Source: Gyromitra esculenta (lineage: Eukaryota; Ascomycota; Pezizomycetes; Pezizales; Discinaceae). Taken from it: DNA of 64,000 nucleotides. The notes under the pieces are model-generated. The model saw only the letters and a program-made list of their open reading frames with translations, ran no database searches and was not told where the DNA came from. Both the position numbers and the translations under genes were made by a program. Location of the stretch: positions 3,658,001 through 3,722,000 of the forward strand of contig JBCAML010000002.1 of assembly GCA_038503075.1 (NCBI GenBank). The letters are read 5' to 3'. The stretch's first letter is position 1. Each line of letters opens with the position of its first letter. Positions 35,058 through 44,593 of this stretch are shown piece after piece.

Positions 35058-35409
35058 GAGACCCATTGAATTTATCTGGGTCGGGCATCTTGTCTGAGCG
35101 GCCTCCTTGATTGGGGGCCGGTGGTGGTGGAGGGGACGGCGCAGGAGGTGGGGGGGCGACGCTGCGGAGGCGGATGATCTCTGTCTCTGCGGCTTGCAGT
35201 TGGGACTGGCAAGTGTTGAACCTTGCTGTCATGTTGTTTCTTTCCTGTACGGCTTCTTCAAGCTGTAGGTCTGCATATGTGAGGTTGTCGACCCGTTGTT
35301 GGTAGTGGGATCAAATTTCCTCATATGCAGAGGCGAGGTCGGCATTGGCGGCGGCTTGGAAGTTCTCGAAAGTGGGGAAAGTCCAGGGCGCGGGGGTATA
35401 GGTACTCAT
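35058..35409 (-). pseudogene. gag: gag N-terminal fragment of element J
   Basis: From ATG 35409 it reads MSTYTPAPWTFPTFENFQAA, then an in-frame TGA near 35334, then YQQRVDNLTYADLQLEEAVQ, a Pro-rich linker and KMPDPDKFNGSL, where the LTR at 35057 cuts it. The gag is recognisably of the main family but diverged. With the leader (35410-35478, PBS-like ACATTGCTT) it continues the LTR now at 22067-22482. Confidence 0.78.
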
Positions 35410-35488
35410 GTCGGCGTTGATAGTTTTGTAGCAGCGTAAAAAAGCGGGGTAGAGGGTGTGGATGAGGAAGCAATGTAATCTCAAGGGG

Positions 35489-35909
35489 TTTCACGGATAT
35501 AAAGGAGTAATCGGGTCAAGGATATTGTTGGGGTTGTGCTTTGGGTTCAGGATTATAATGTTATTGTGTTTCGGTTGCTTTCGGTTATTTCCTAGTTATG
35601 AGTCATCATGGTTGAAAAGCGGGGTATTTAAGAGATGGATCTTTGTCGCTTGTGTTCTTTTTCTCTTCTTTCCTTAAGCAACGTTCTCGTTACCTTCTAC
35701 TGTAAATCGCCGAAATACTATCTCGATTCTACCTCAGAATCTTTGCTGTCGCTGTCTACCTCGCTGCACTTATCTCGCCTTGAGATAAACACACCCTCGT
35801 AGAACTTGTAGAACACGCTGCACTCTTCAAACGTGTTGTCGCCTCGCTTAAGTAGCACTGCTCACCTTCAGGGATACTGAAGGGCTTAACTCGAGGTACA
35901 ACCGTGAGA
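35489..35909 (+). repeat. 5' LTR of element P
   Basis: 421 bp, TTTCACGG...CCGTGAGA. Partner of 22483-22902. PBS-like ACGTTGCTT follows two bases after its end. Confidence 0.92.
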
Positions 35910-35973
35910 TTACGTTGCTTCCAACATCTACACCTTCTACCACCCAATCCATACAGAAACTCCCAACGTTACC

Positions 35974-37266
35974 ATGGAAGGAGCCGCCGTCGCTGCGAAA
36001 CGATTCCCCACCAGGGAAGCTTTCGCCCAAGCCTACAGAGAAGACCCCGCTGAACTCTACAATGAGCTCAGGGACCTCAACCAAGCCCTGGAAGACCAAA
36101 TCGATGTCCTCCAGGAAAGCGAACGAGAGAATGAGGTCAAACTCAATACAGCTCGTATTCAGACCGACAATGCCCTCCGCCACGCCGCAGAACAAGACCA
36201 GCGAGTTACAGAAACCGCTAATCTCATCGCCCGACTACGGCAAGAACGAAATGAGGCCCGAGCCGCCATCCAAGCACCTCCCGCTCCTCTCAATTTGAGC
36301 GCCACTCCACCTCCAACAACAAACTCCCACCGCTCGGAAAGAATGCCAGATCCAGAAAAATTTGATGGATCCAGAACCAAACTCCCCGGCTTCATCCTCC
36401 AACTACGGTCCAAGCTAACCGTCAACCGAGATCGTTTCGCAAACGAAACCACGATGATCCTCTACACCATTAACCGATTGGAAGGAGCAGCTCTGGAGCA
36501 GGTTCGTCACACGGTTCTCCCCTCCGGCCTCACCACTTGGACTAGTGCCGAACAACTCATTGCCGCTCTGGAAACCGCTTTCGGAGATCCAGATCCAACA
36601 GGTACCGCTCGACGAGAACTTCACCAACTCCGGCAGGGAAAACGCGACTTCTCGGCGTATCTAGCCGACTTTCAGAGAATTATGGGACAGCTTAATTTCG
36701 ACGAAAACTCGAAAATGGACGCCCTAGAACATGGCATGTCGGAAGAACTAAAAGAAGCCATGGTATTCGCACCCATCGCGCCTGCCACCCTTCCAGAGAT
36801 GATCCTCACCCTCACCCGCCTAGATAACCGTATCCGAGCTCGCAAGGCAGAGAAACGGGGAAACACTCGTGATAATATGGGTCAATTCAGCGCTCCCGCA
36901 GCCTTCACTCCTGCTTCCTCCTTTACCCCAGGAGGATTAGCTCCGATGGACCTATCTTTTGGTCGCACTAGCAATATCTCTCGCCCCCCTCAGGATCAAC
37001 GGTATACAATGGTTAATGGGAGAAGGAAGCTCTCGGAGGAAGAAAAACAGTGGCGTCGCACCACTGGGAAATGCATGTTTTGCGCCGCCCCTGACCATTC
37101 GTATGCCAACTGCCCCTCCGCTCCTAAGAAACCCACTATGAGGGGAGCCCTTACCGCACCGCCCGCCACTCGTACGCCCCCCGCTTCCTCGCTTCCACCG
37201 CCTCCTCTTCCTCCTCAGTTTTTCGCGCTAGAATCAGCAGACTCTTCCAACGAGTCTTTAAACTAG
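35974..37266 (+). CDS. gag: Gag polyprotein of element P, intact
   Basis: 430 residues from ATG 35974 (MEGAAVAAKRFPTREAFAQA). It has the same domain order as the other main-family Gags: coiled-coil-like EQDQRVTETANLIARLRQER, Pro-rich linker, gag domain (PDPEKFDGSRTKLPG), CCHC knuckle CMFCAAPDHSYANC, and a Pro-rich tail to ESLN. It ends in the slippery TTTAAAC (37257-37263) just before TAG. An intact gag in an element whose pol is split and broken suggests either trans-complementing potential or recent damage. Confidence 0.9.
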   Translation: MEGAAVAAKRFPTREAFAQAYREDPAELYNELRDLNQALEDQIDVLQESERENEVKLNTARIQTDNALRHAAEQDQRVTETANLIARLRQERNEARAAIQAPPAPLNLSATPPPTTNSHRSERMPDPEKFDGSRTKLPGFILQLRSKLTVNRDRFANETTMILYTINRLEGAALEQVRHTVLPSGLTTWTSAEQLIAALETAFGDPDPTGTARRELHQLRQGKRDFSAYLADFQRIMGQLNFDENSKMDALEHGMSEELKEAMVFAPIAPATLPEMILTLTRLDNRIRARKAEKRGNTRDNMGQFSAPAAFTPASSFTPGGLAPMDLSFGRTSNISRPPQDQRYTMVNGRRKLSEEEKQWRRTTGKCMFCAAPDHSYANCPSAPKKPTMRGALTAPPATRTPPASSLPPPPLPPQFFALESADSSNESLN

Positions 37267-38741
37267 TCCAACCAAGGCCGACCAGTGACCCCGCCTTGGT
37301 TCCCATTTCCTTTCCTTTGTCGGCTTTTTCTATCTCGGGTTTTTCAGTGTCTGATACATACGTGGAGGAACAATTGGATGGGGAACACTTTGTTGTACTT
37401 TGTAACATTTCCCATAACAATAAAATTATCAAAACTCACGCACTATTGGACACTGGAGCCTCGGGATTTGCCTTCATTGATAAGGACTTTGCGAGTCACC
37501 ACTCCCTACCTCTCCTACCCTTAAAAACCCCTCGACAACTTGAAGTAATAGATGGTCGCCCAGTTTCGTCAGGAGACATCACCCATATTACTAACATCAA
37601 CCTCTCCATCCAACAACACCAGGAACAAGCCCCCTGTTTTGTCACCCGACTAGGACATTACCCCCTCGTTCTAGGAATTCCATGGATGAATCATCATGAT
37701 GTCCAACTCCGCTTCGCCCAAAAACGCATTGAGTTTAATTCTAAACTCTGCACCACCCATTGTACCCCCCATTTCGCCACCGTAACCGCCCCCTCGGTTA
37801 TAGCCCCCCCTAAGCTGAACCTATCCTTTATCAACGCCGCTAGTTTCAGAACTCTCACCCGAAAACATTCCTCCCAAGCCTATGCAATGTCACTGTATGA
37901 AATTAACAAAATCATCGATGACAAAACAACCAAGGAGGAATGGAGAACAAGAATCCCTACGGAATATCACGACTTTCTAGATATGTTCGATAAAAAGAAA
38001 GCCCAAGGATTACCACCCCGCCGCTCATATGACCACAAGATACAACTGATGGAAGGAAAAGATGCCCCTTTCGGACCCCTCTATGGAATGTCCCGAGAAG
38101 AGCTCATCGTCTTGAAGAAGTATATTGAAGACAATCTTGAGAAGGGATTCATTCGTGCTAGTTCCTCTCCAGCCGGATCCCCCGTCCTATTTGTCAAAAA
38201 AGCTGACGGTTCCTTACGACTCTGTGTGGACTACCGGGGCCTTAATGCTATTACCGTTAAGGATCGCTATACCTCTCCCCTCATCCGCGAAACATTGGAC
38301 CGACTTGCAAAGGCACAATGGTATACCAAATTAGACCTCCGTGACGGATACCATCAAGTACGCATCGCCGAGGGAGATGAGTGGAAGACAGCCTTTCGCA
38401 CTCGCTATGGCTTATATGAATACCAAGTCATGCCGTTCGGCTTGACCAATGCCCCGGGAACCTTCCAACGATTCGTTAATGATTGCCTCACCGAGTACCT
38501 GGATATTTTTTGTACAGCCTACCTCGACGATATCCTAATCTATAGTGATACCTTCGCGGAGCATCAGGCCCATGTGCGAAAAGTACTTCAGACACTCAAG
38601 AATAATAGTATTTTGCTCAAACCGGAAAAATGCGAATTCAATGTACAGACGACCAAGTACTTAGGCCTCATTCTCACCCCCGACGGCATCAAGATGGACG
38701 AGGAGAAACTAAAAGCAGTACGAGAATGGGGTACCCCTAAG
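37257..38741 (+). pseudogene. pol: pol of element P, proximal part
   Basis: Entered by -1 shift at 37257-37263. It encodes retropepsin (LLDTGASGFAF), then RT through YRGLNAITV and YLDDILIYS to VREWGTPK, with the frame open throughout. The E insertion truncates it. The remainder is at 22903-25105 in the opposite orientation. The hairpin after the slip site is CCAAGGC/GCCTTGG. Confidence 0.88.
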
Positions 38742-39147
38742 TTTCATGGATTGATCTCGGATAGTAAGTCATGGTTGGGTTGTCGGTTGTATTGTGATTT
38801 GGAGGGTTGTACAATCTTTTGTTCTTCGGTTATTTCTCGGTTATAAGTTTTGTTAAGGAAAGCGGGGTATTTAAGCGATGGATTTCGATCGTGTTTGGTT
38901 CTCTTCTTCTTCTTTCCTTAAGCAACGTTCTCGTTTCACTTATGCTGTATTAGTGATAATTCTACCTCGATTCTGCCTTAGAATCCTCGCCATCGCTGCA
39001 AACCATTACCGATACTTCGCCTTGAAGTACACTCCCCGTAGGACCTGTAGACCATACCGCACTCCTCGAACGTGTTGGTTTCTCGCTTAAGTAGCACTGC
39101 TCACCTTCAGGGATACTGAAGGGCTTAGAGAGAGACCATCCGTGAGA
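38742..39147 (+). repeat. 5' LTR of element E
   Basis: 406 bp. TATA GGGGTATTTAAG, pyrimidine tract, CTTAAGCAACG and GGATA-loop hairpin are present. R/U5 resembles the LTR at 25106. Confidence 0.92.
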
Positions 39148-39189
39148 TTACGTTGCTTGCTCATCTACACCTCCTACCGCTAACTCATC

Positions 39190-40501
39190 ATGAGTTCCTC
39201 CGTTGATCCCTCCTCCAATACAGAAGGAGCCGCCGTCGCAGCCTTAGGCTTCCCCACTAGGGAAGCCTTTGCCAAAGCGTACAGAGATGACCCAGCTGAA
39301 CTCTACAATCAGCTTCGAGAAATAAACCAGAGCCTGGAGGACCAAATAAGCATCCTTCAGGATAACGAGAAAGACTCTGAGGTAAAACTCAGTACCGCTC
39401 AAATCCAAATCGATAATGCCCTCCGACACGCCACACAACAGGATCAAAGGGTTACAGAAGCAGCCAGCCTTATCGCCAGACTCCGTCAGGAACGAAACGA
39501 GGCCAGGGCAAACCTCTCAGCTCCCCCACCAAACCTTACCGCCACTCCCCCACCGCCGACACCCTCTACCCATCGCTCCGAACGTATGCCAGATCCAGAG
39601 AAATTCGATGGGTCCCGAGCTAAGCTCCCCGGTTTCATACTTCAGCTGCGCTCCAAACTTACGGTCAACCGAGACCGTTTTGCAAACGAGACCACGATGA
39701 TATTGTATACCATCAATCGACTGGAGGGAGCGGCTCTAGAACAGGTTCGTCACACGGTTCTCCCCTCAGGCCTCACCACTTGGAGCAACGCAGAAGAACT
39801 CATAACCGCCCTGGAAACTGCTTTTGGAGACCCAGACCCAACTGGCACGGCTCGACGAGAACTTCACCAGCTCCGCCAAGGATTTCTCAGCCTATTTGGC
39901 TGACTTTCAAAGAATCATGGGCCAGTTGAATTTCGACGAAAACTCGAAGATGGACGCATTGGAACACGGCATGTCAGAGGAGTTAAAAGAAGCTATGGTA
40001 TTTGCACCAATCGCCCCCGGTAATCTCCCTGAGATGATCCTTACTCTCACCCGACTGGATAACCGCATTCGGGCTCGCAAGGCAGAGAAACGAGGAAATA
40101 CTCGAGACAATATGGGTCAATTTAGTGCTCCCGCCGCATTCACTCCCGCCTCCTCCTTTACTCCAGGAGGACTAGCCCCCATGGACCTGTCTTTCGGTCG
40201 TACCAGCAATCTCTCTCGTCCTCCTCAAGACCAACGATACACAATGGTTAACGGACGAAGGAAACTCTCAGAGGAAGAGAAGCAATGGCGCCGTACTACC
40301 GGAAAGTGCATGTTCTGTGCCGCCCCGGATCACTCATACGCCAATTGCCCCTCTGCCCCCAAGAAGCCTACGATGAGAGGAGCACTCACCGCCCCACCTG
40401 CCACCCGCACACCCCCCGCCTCCTCCCTGCCACCACCACCACTTCCTCCTCAATTTTTCGCATTAGAATCAGCAGACTCAGCCAACGAGTCTTTAAACTA
40501 G
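39190..40501 (+). pseudogene. gag: gag of element E, frameshifted
   Basis: It starts MSSSVDPSSNTEGAAVAALG at ATG 39190, closely matching the Gag of C. An 8-nt deletion at about 39881, in the segment coding LRQGKRDFSAYL, shifts the frame and stops translation at 39903. The downstream part (FSAYLADFQRIM to the CCHC knuckle and ESLN) remains open in the next frame up to TAG 40499. The protein would lack the knuckle and could not feed ribosomes into the slippery site. Confidence 0.88.
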
Positions 40502-40534
40502 TACAACCAAGGTCGATCAGTGACCCCACCTTGG
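40492..40534 (+). promoter_or_regulatory. -1 frameshift signal, element E
   Basis: TTTAAAC (40492-40498), TAG stop, then hairpin arms CCAAGGT (40507-40513) and ACCTTGG (40528-40534). Compared with P and G (CCAAGGC/GCCTTGG), both paired bases have changed together. Confidence 0.8.
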
Positions 40535-43500
40535 TTCAAAATTTCTTACCTTTATCTGCATTTTCGATTTCTGGGTTTTCGGTTTCCGGTATAAGCGTGG
40601 AGGATCAATTGGATGGGGAACATTTTGTAATATCGTGCAATATTTCCCATAGCAATAAAATCATAAAAACACACGCCTTACTAGACACTGGAGCCTCCGG
40701 ATTTGCATTTATTGATCAGAAATTCGCGAGTCACCACTCCCTACCTCTTACCCCCTTAAAAACTCCCCGCCAACTTGAAGTCATCGATGGTCGTCCTGTT
40801 AGCTCAGGAGACATCACACATATCACCAATCTCAACCTCTCGGTACAAAACCATTGTGAACAAGCCCCCTGTTTCGTGACACAACTTGGTCATTACCCCC
40901 TTGTCCTAGGCATACCTTGGATGAATTACCATGATGTCCGCCTCCATTTTGCCGATAAACGCATTGAGTTTAATTCCAAACTCTGCACCACCCACTGCGC
41001 TCCTCGTTCACCAATTGTCTCCACCTCCTCGATCCCATCTCCCCCTAGGCTAAACCTTTCATTTATTGGCGCTGCCAGTTTTAGAACTCTCACCAGAAAA
41101 CGAAATTTACAAGCCTACGCCATGTCATTATATGAAATAAACAAAATCATAGATGACAAAACAACCAAAGAGGAGTGGAGGTCACGTATTCCGGCAGAAT
41201 ACCATGAATTTTTGGACATGTTCGACAAGAAGAAAGCCCAAGGACTTCCCCCCCGCCGCTCCTATGACCATAAGATACAGTTGATGGAAGGGCAAGACGC
41301 TCCCTTCGGACCACTGTACGGGATGTCCCGAGAAGAGCTGATTGTCTTAAAAAAGTATATCGAGGACAATCTTGAGAAAGGATTCATTCGTGCTAGCTCC
41401 TCCCCCGCCGGATCCCCTGTGCTATTTGTCAAAAAGGCTGACGGTTCCCTACGACTCTGCGTGGATTACCGAGGCCTTAATGCTATTACCGTCAAGGATC
41501 GTTATACCTCTCCCCTCATCCGAGAAACCCTGGACCGGCTTGCAAAGGCACAATGGTATACCAAATTAGACCTTCGCGATGGATATCACCAAGTGCGCAT
41601 TGCGGAGGGAGATGAATGGAAAACCGCCTTCCGCACCCGATATGGTCTTTACGAATACCAGGTTATGCCATTCGGTCTAACCAATGCCCCCGGAACGTTC
41701 CAACGATTCGTAAATGACTGTCTCACGGAATACCTAGACATCTTCTGCACCGCCTATCTAGATGATATCCTCATCTACAGTGATACCTTCGAGGAGCATC
41801 AGATTCACGTCCGCAAGGTCCTGCAAACTCTCAAAAACAACGATATCCTGTTAAAATTGGAGAAATGCGAGTTTGAGGTACAAACTACTAAGTACCTTGG
41901 TCTTATCCTCACCCCCGATGGTATTAAAATGGATGAAGAAAAACTCAAAGCTGTTCGAGAATGGGGAACACCCAAGAGTGTAAAAGATGTTCAAGCGTTT
42001 TTGGGTTTTGCCAATTTTTACCGCCGGTTCATACTAGGATTCTCTAAATTAGCTGCCCCTCTTACTGCCCTCACTAGGAAAGGTATTACCTTTGAATGGT
42101 CGGTCGAAGCCGACGTAGCCTTCGAAAACCTCAAACACGCCTTTACTACCGCCCCGATTCTTATCCATTTCGATCCTGATAAGAAAATTATCGTGGAGAC
42201 GGATGCTTCAGATTTCGTATCCGGAGGAGTCCTATCGCAATACGATGATAATGGCATTCTACACCCGGTGGCCTTCTTTTCGAAGAAACATTCCCCCGCG
42301 GAATGTAATTACGAAATTTACGATAAGGAACTGCTGGCGATTATCCGGGTCTTTGAAGAATGGCGCCCGGAACTCGAAGGCTCGAAACACCCTATTGACG
42401 TGATCAGTGACCATAAGAACCTCGAGTATTTTATGAGCACCAAGCAACTCAACCGCCGTCAAGCCAGATGGGCTGAGTACCTATCCCGCTTCGATTTCGT
42501 AATCACATACCGACCAGGCAAAGAAGGAGGGAAACCGGACGCTTTAACTCGGAGATCGGGAGATCTCCCCAAGGAAGGGGATGAAAGATTAGCACACCAA
42601 AGTCAGGTGGTGCTAAAGAAAGAAAATATAGATCCCAAGCTAAGTTTGTTGTCGGCTTCTTTGTCAAATGAAGCCGCTGAATTGGACGCCCCCTTATTAA
42701 AACTCTTTAAAGAAGGATATACCGCTGATAAATTCCCTGAAAAAATCCTCCTAGCGTTACGAAATAAGGACCAACAATCCAAGGAGATCACCTTAAGCGA
42801 GTGCAAAGAAGAAAACGGAAAACTCTATTACCGAGACTGTATCTACATTCCAGACTTTGCTCCCCTCCGCCTTGAATTGATTAAAAGACACCATGACGTC
42901 CCCGCTGCTGGCCACCCAGGACGGGATAAGACTTTCGAACTCCTTACCAGAAGATTCTATTGGCCCAAAATGAGGGAGTCAATCAGTAGATATGTTCGAA
43001 ACTGCCATATCTGCCAGAAAGCAAAACCAATCACACAACGCACGCAAGGAGTTCTCCGCCCCTTACCTATTCCTAACCGACCATGGCAAGAAATCTCTAT
43101 GGATTTCGTTACCGGCCTACCTGAATCAAACGGCTATGATGCTATTATGGTAGTAGTCGACCGTCTGTCTAAAATGCGTCACCTTATCCCTTGTAATACC
43201 ACCGTCAATTCCAGAGATGTAGCTGATCTATATCTACAACACGTCTGGAAGTTACATGGTCTACCCACACATATTACTTCTGACCGAGGCACTCAATTCA
43301 CTGCCCATTTCTGGAAGGAATTATGCCAACGTTTAGGAATACAAGCCCGGATGTCCACTGCTTTCCACCCAGAAACAGACGGACAAACAGAGAGACTAAA
43401 CGCGGTAATGGAACAGTATCTCCGATCATACGTATCCTATCAACAAGAAGATTGGAACAGATGGCTACCTATGGCGGAATTCTCGGCTAATAACCAAGAA

Positions 43501-44193
43501 TCGGCGAGTACGAAAGTATCCCCCTTTTTAGCTAATTACGGCTACCATCCGCGATTCGATACTTCCCTCGTCCCCCTGACAATTAACCCTCAGAGTCAAG
43601 ATGCCGCTACCTTCGCCAATAAGATGCAGGAGTTGTACGATCACCTTAGGATACAGATTAGAACCGCGCAAGATATTCAAGAGACCGCTACCAATAAACA
43701 CCGAACTCCAGCCCCGGCGTATCAAATCAACGACCAAGTCTTCATATCCATGAAGAATATTAGAACCACTCGTAATGCCAGGAAATTAGATTGGAAATGG
43801 ATGGGTCCCTACACGGTGAAGAAAATTGTTTCCCCCTTCGCCTACGAGATAGACCTCCCCTCGACGGTCAAATACCACCCGGTATTCCATGTTTCTCTAT
43901 TAAAACCCGCGGCTCATGATGCTCTCCCAGGACAAATTATTCCTCCACCGGCACCTGTTGTTGTCAATGACCAAGAAGAATATTATATCGAGAAAATCTT
44001 GGATCAACGCACGTATCGCAATAAACAACAATACCTCGTCGAATGGACCGGCTATGCCCATCCTACCTGGGAACCCGCTGAGGACCTTGTAGATACTTCG
44101 GCACTGGAAAAGTTTTTGGGTACCCAGACGTTGGCTACTCCTAGTGTTCGCAGGAGCTCACGCTTGAAGAGGGGAGCTACTTTCATGGATTGA
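40492..44193 (+). CDS. pol: Pol polyprotein of element E, open
   Basis: From the slip site (TTTAAAC, 40492-40498) an open frame of about 1231 codons encodes retropepsin (LLDTGASGFAF), RT ([18 protein letters not shown]), RNase H ([20 protein letters not shown]), integrase zinc finger ([20 protein letters not shown]), catalytic core ([36 protein letters not shown]), GPY motif (WMGPYTVKK) and chromodomain (YYIEKILDQ to WEPAEDL). Chromodomains direct integration to methylated-histone chromatin. The TGA at 44191 lies within the 3' LTR. All catalytic motifs look present, but expression depends on the broken gag upstream. Confidence 0.88.
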   Translation, partial: FKLVQPRSISDPTLVQNFLPLSAFSISGFSVSGISVEDQLDGEHFVISCNISHSNKIIKTHALLDTGASGFAFIDQKFASHHSLPLTPLKTPRQLEVIDGRPVSSGDITHITNLNLSVQNHCEQAPCFVTQLGHYPLVLGIPWMNYHDVRLHFADKRIEFNSKLCTTHCAPRSPIVSTSSIPSPPRLNLSFIGAASFRTLTRKRNLQAYAMSLYEINKIIDDKTTKEEWRSRIPAEYHEFLDMFDKKKAQGLPPRRSYDHKIQLMEGQDAPFGPLYGMSREELIVLKKYIEDNLEKGFIRASSSPAGSPVLFVKKADGSLRLCVDYRGLNAITVKDRYTSPLIRETLDRLAKAQWYTKLDLRDGYHQVRIAEGDEWKTAFRTRYGLYEYQVMPFGLTNAPGTFQRFVNDCLTEYLDIFCTAYLDDILIYSDTFEEHQIHVRKVLQTLKNNDILLKLEKCEFEVQTTKYLGLILTPDGIKMDEEKLKAVREWGTPKSVKDVQAFLGFANFYRRFILGFSKLAAPLTALTRKGITFEWSVEADVAFENLKHAFTTAPILIHFDPDKKIIVETDASDFVSGGVLSQYDDNGILHPVAFFSKKHSPAECNYEIYDKELLAIIRVFEEWRPELEGSKHPIDVISDHKNLEYFMSTKQLNRRQARWAEYLSRFDFVITYRPGKEGGKPDALTRRSGDLPKEGDERLAHQSQVVLKKENIDPKLSLLSASLSNEAAELDAPLLKLFKEGYTADKFPEKILLALRNKDQQSKEITLSECKEENGKLYYRDCIYIPDFAPLRLELIKRHHDVPAAGHPGRDKTFELLTRRFYWPKMRESISRYVRNCHICQKAKPITQRTQGVLRPLPIPNRPWQEISMDFVTGLPESNGYDAIMVVVDRLSKMRHLIPCNTTVNSRDVADLYLQHVWKLHGLPTHITSDRGTQFTAHFWKELCQRLGIQARMSTAFHPETDGQTERLNAVMEQYLRSYVSYQQEDWNRWLPMAEFSANNQESASTKVSPFLANYGYHPRFDTSLVPLTINPQSQDAATFANKMQELYDHLRIQIRTAQDIQETATNKHRTPAPAYQINDQVFISMKNIRTTRNARKLDWKWMGPYTVKKIVSPFAYEIDLPSTVKYHPVFHVSLLKPAAHDALPGQIIPPPAPVVVNDQEEYYIEKILDQRTYRNKQQYLVEWTGYAHPTWEPAEDLVDTSALEKFLGTQTLATPSVRRSSRLKRGATFMD
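44166..44176 (+). promoter_or_regulatory. polypurine tract of element E
   Basis: Eleven purines (GAAGAGGGGAG) lie four bases before the 3' LTR, the usual place for plus-strand DNA priming. The tract lies inside pol coding sequence. Confidence 0.65.
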
Positions 44194-44586
44194 TCTCGGA
44201 TAGTAAGTCGTGGTTGGGTTGTCGGTTGTATTGTGATTAGGAGGGTTGTACAATCTTTTGTTCTTCGGTTATTTCTCGGTTATAAGTTTTGTTAAGGAAA
44301 GCGGGGTATTTAAGCGATGGATTTCGATCGTGTTTGGTTCTCTTCTTCTTCTTTCCTTAAGCAACGTTCTCGTTTCACTTATGCTGTATTAGTGATAATT
44401 CTACCTCGATTCTGCCTTAGAATCCTCGCCATCGCTGCAAACCATTACCGATACTTCGCCTTGAAGTACATCCCTTGTAGGACCTGTAGACACTATCGCA
44501 CTCTTCAAACGTATTGGCTTTCCGCTTAAGTAGCACTGCTCACCTTCAGGGATACTGAAGGGCTTAGAGAGAGACCATCCGTGAGA
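44181..44586 (+). repeat. 3' LTR of element E
   Basis: 406 bp. Its first third matches the LTR at 25106, while its R/U5 part matches the LTR at 30540. Confidence 0.92.
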
Positions 44587-44593
44587 GTTAGAC

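Larger units (their letters stand above)
35489..38741 (+). mobile_element. gypsy element P, 5' half
   Basis: 5' LTR, intact gag and the first third of pol on the plus strand, ending at target CTAAG (38737-38741), where E begins. The outer target AGGGG (35484-35488) pairs with CCCCT at 22477-22481, the other end of P. Confidence 0.88.
38742..44586 (+). mobile_element. full-length gypsy element E (hybrid of X and Y)
   Basis: 5845 bp with two 406-bp LTRs, frameshifted gag and an open pol. The left flank is P with CTAAG; the right flank is F with GTTAG (44587-44591). It is the reciprocal recombinant of element C. Confidence 0.9.
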
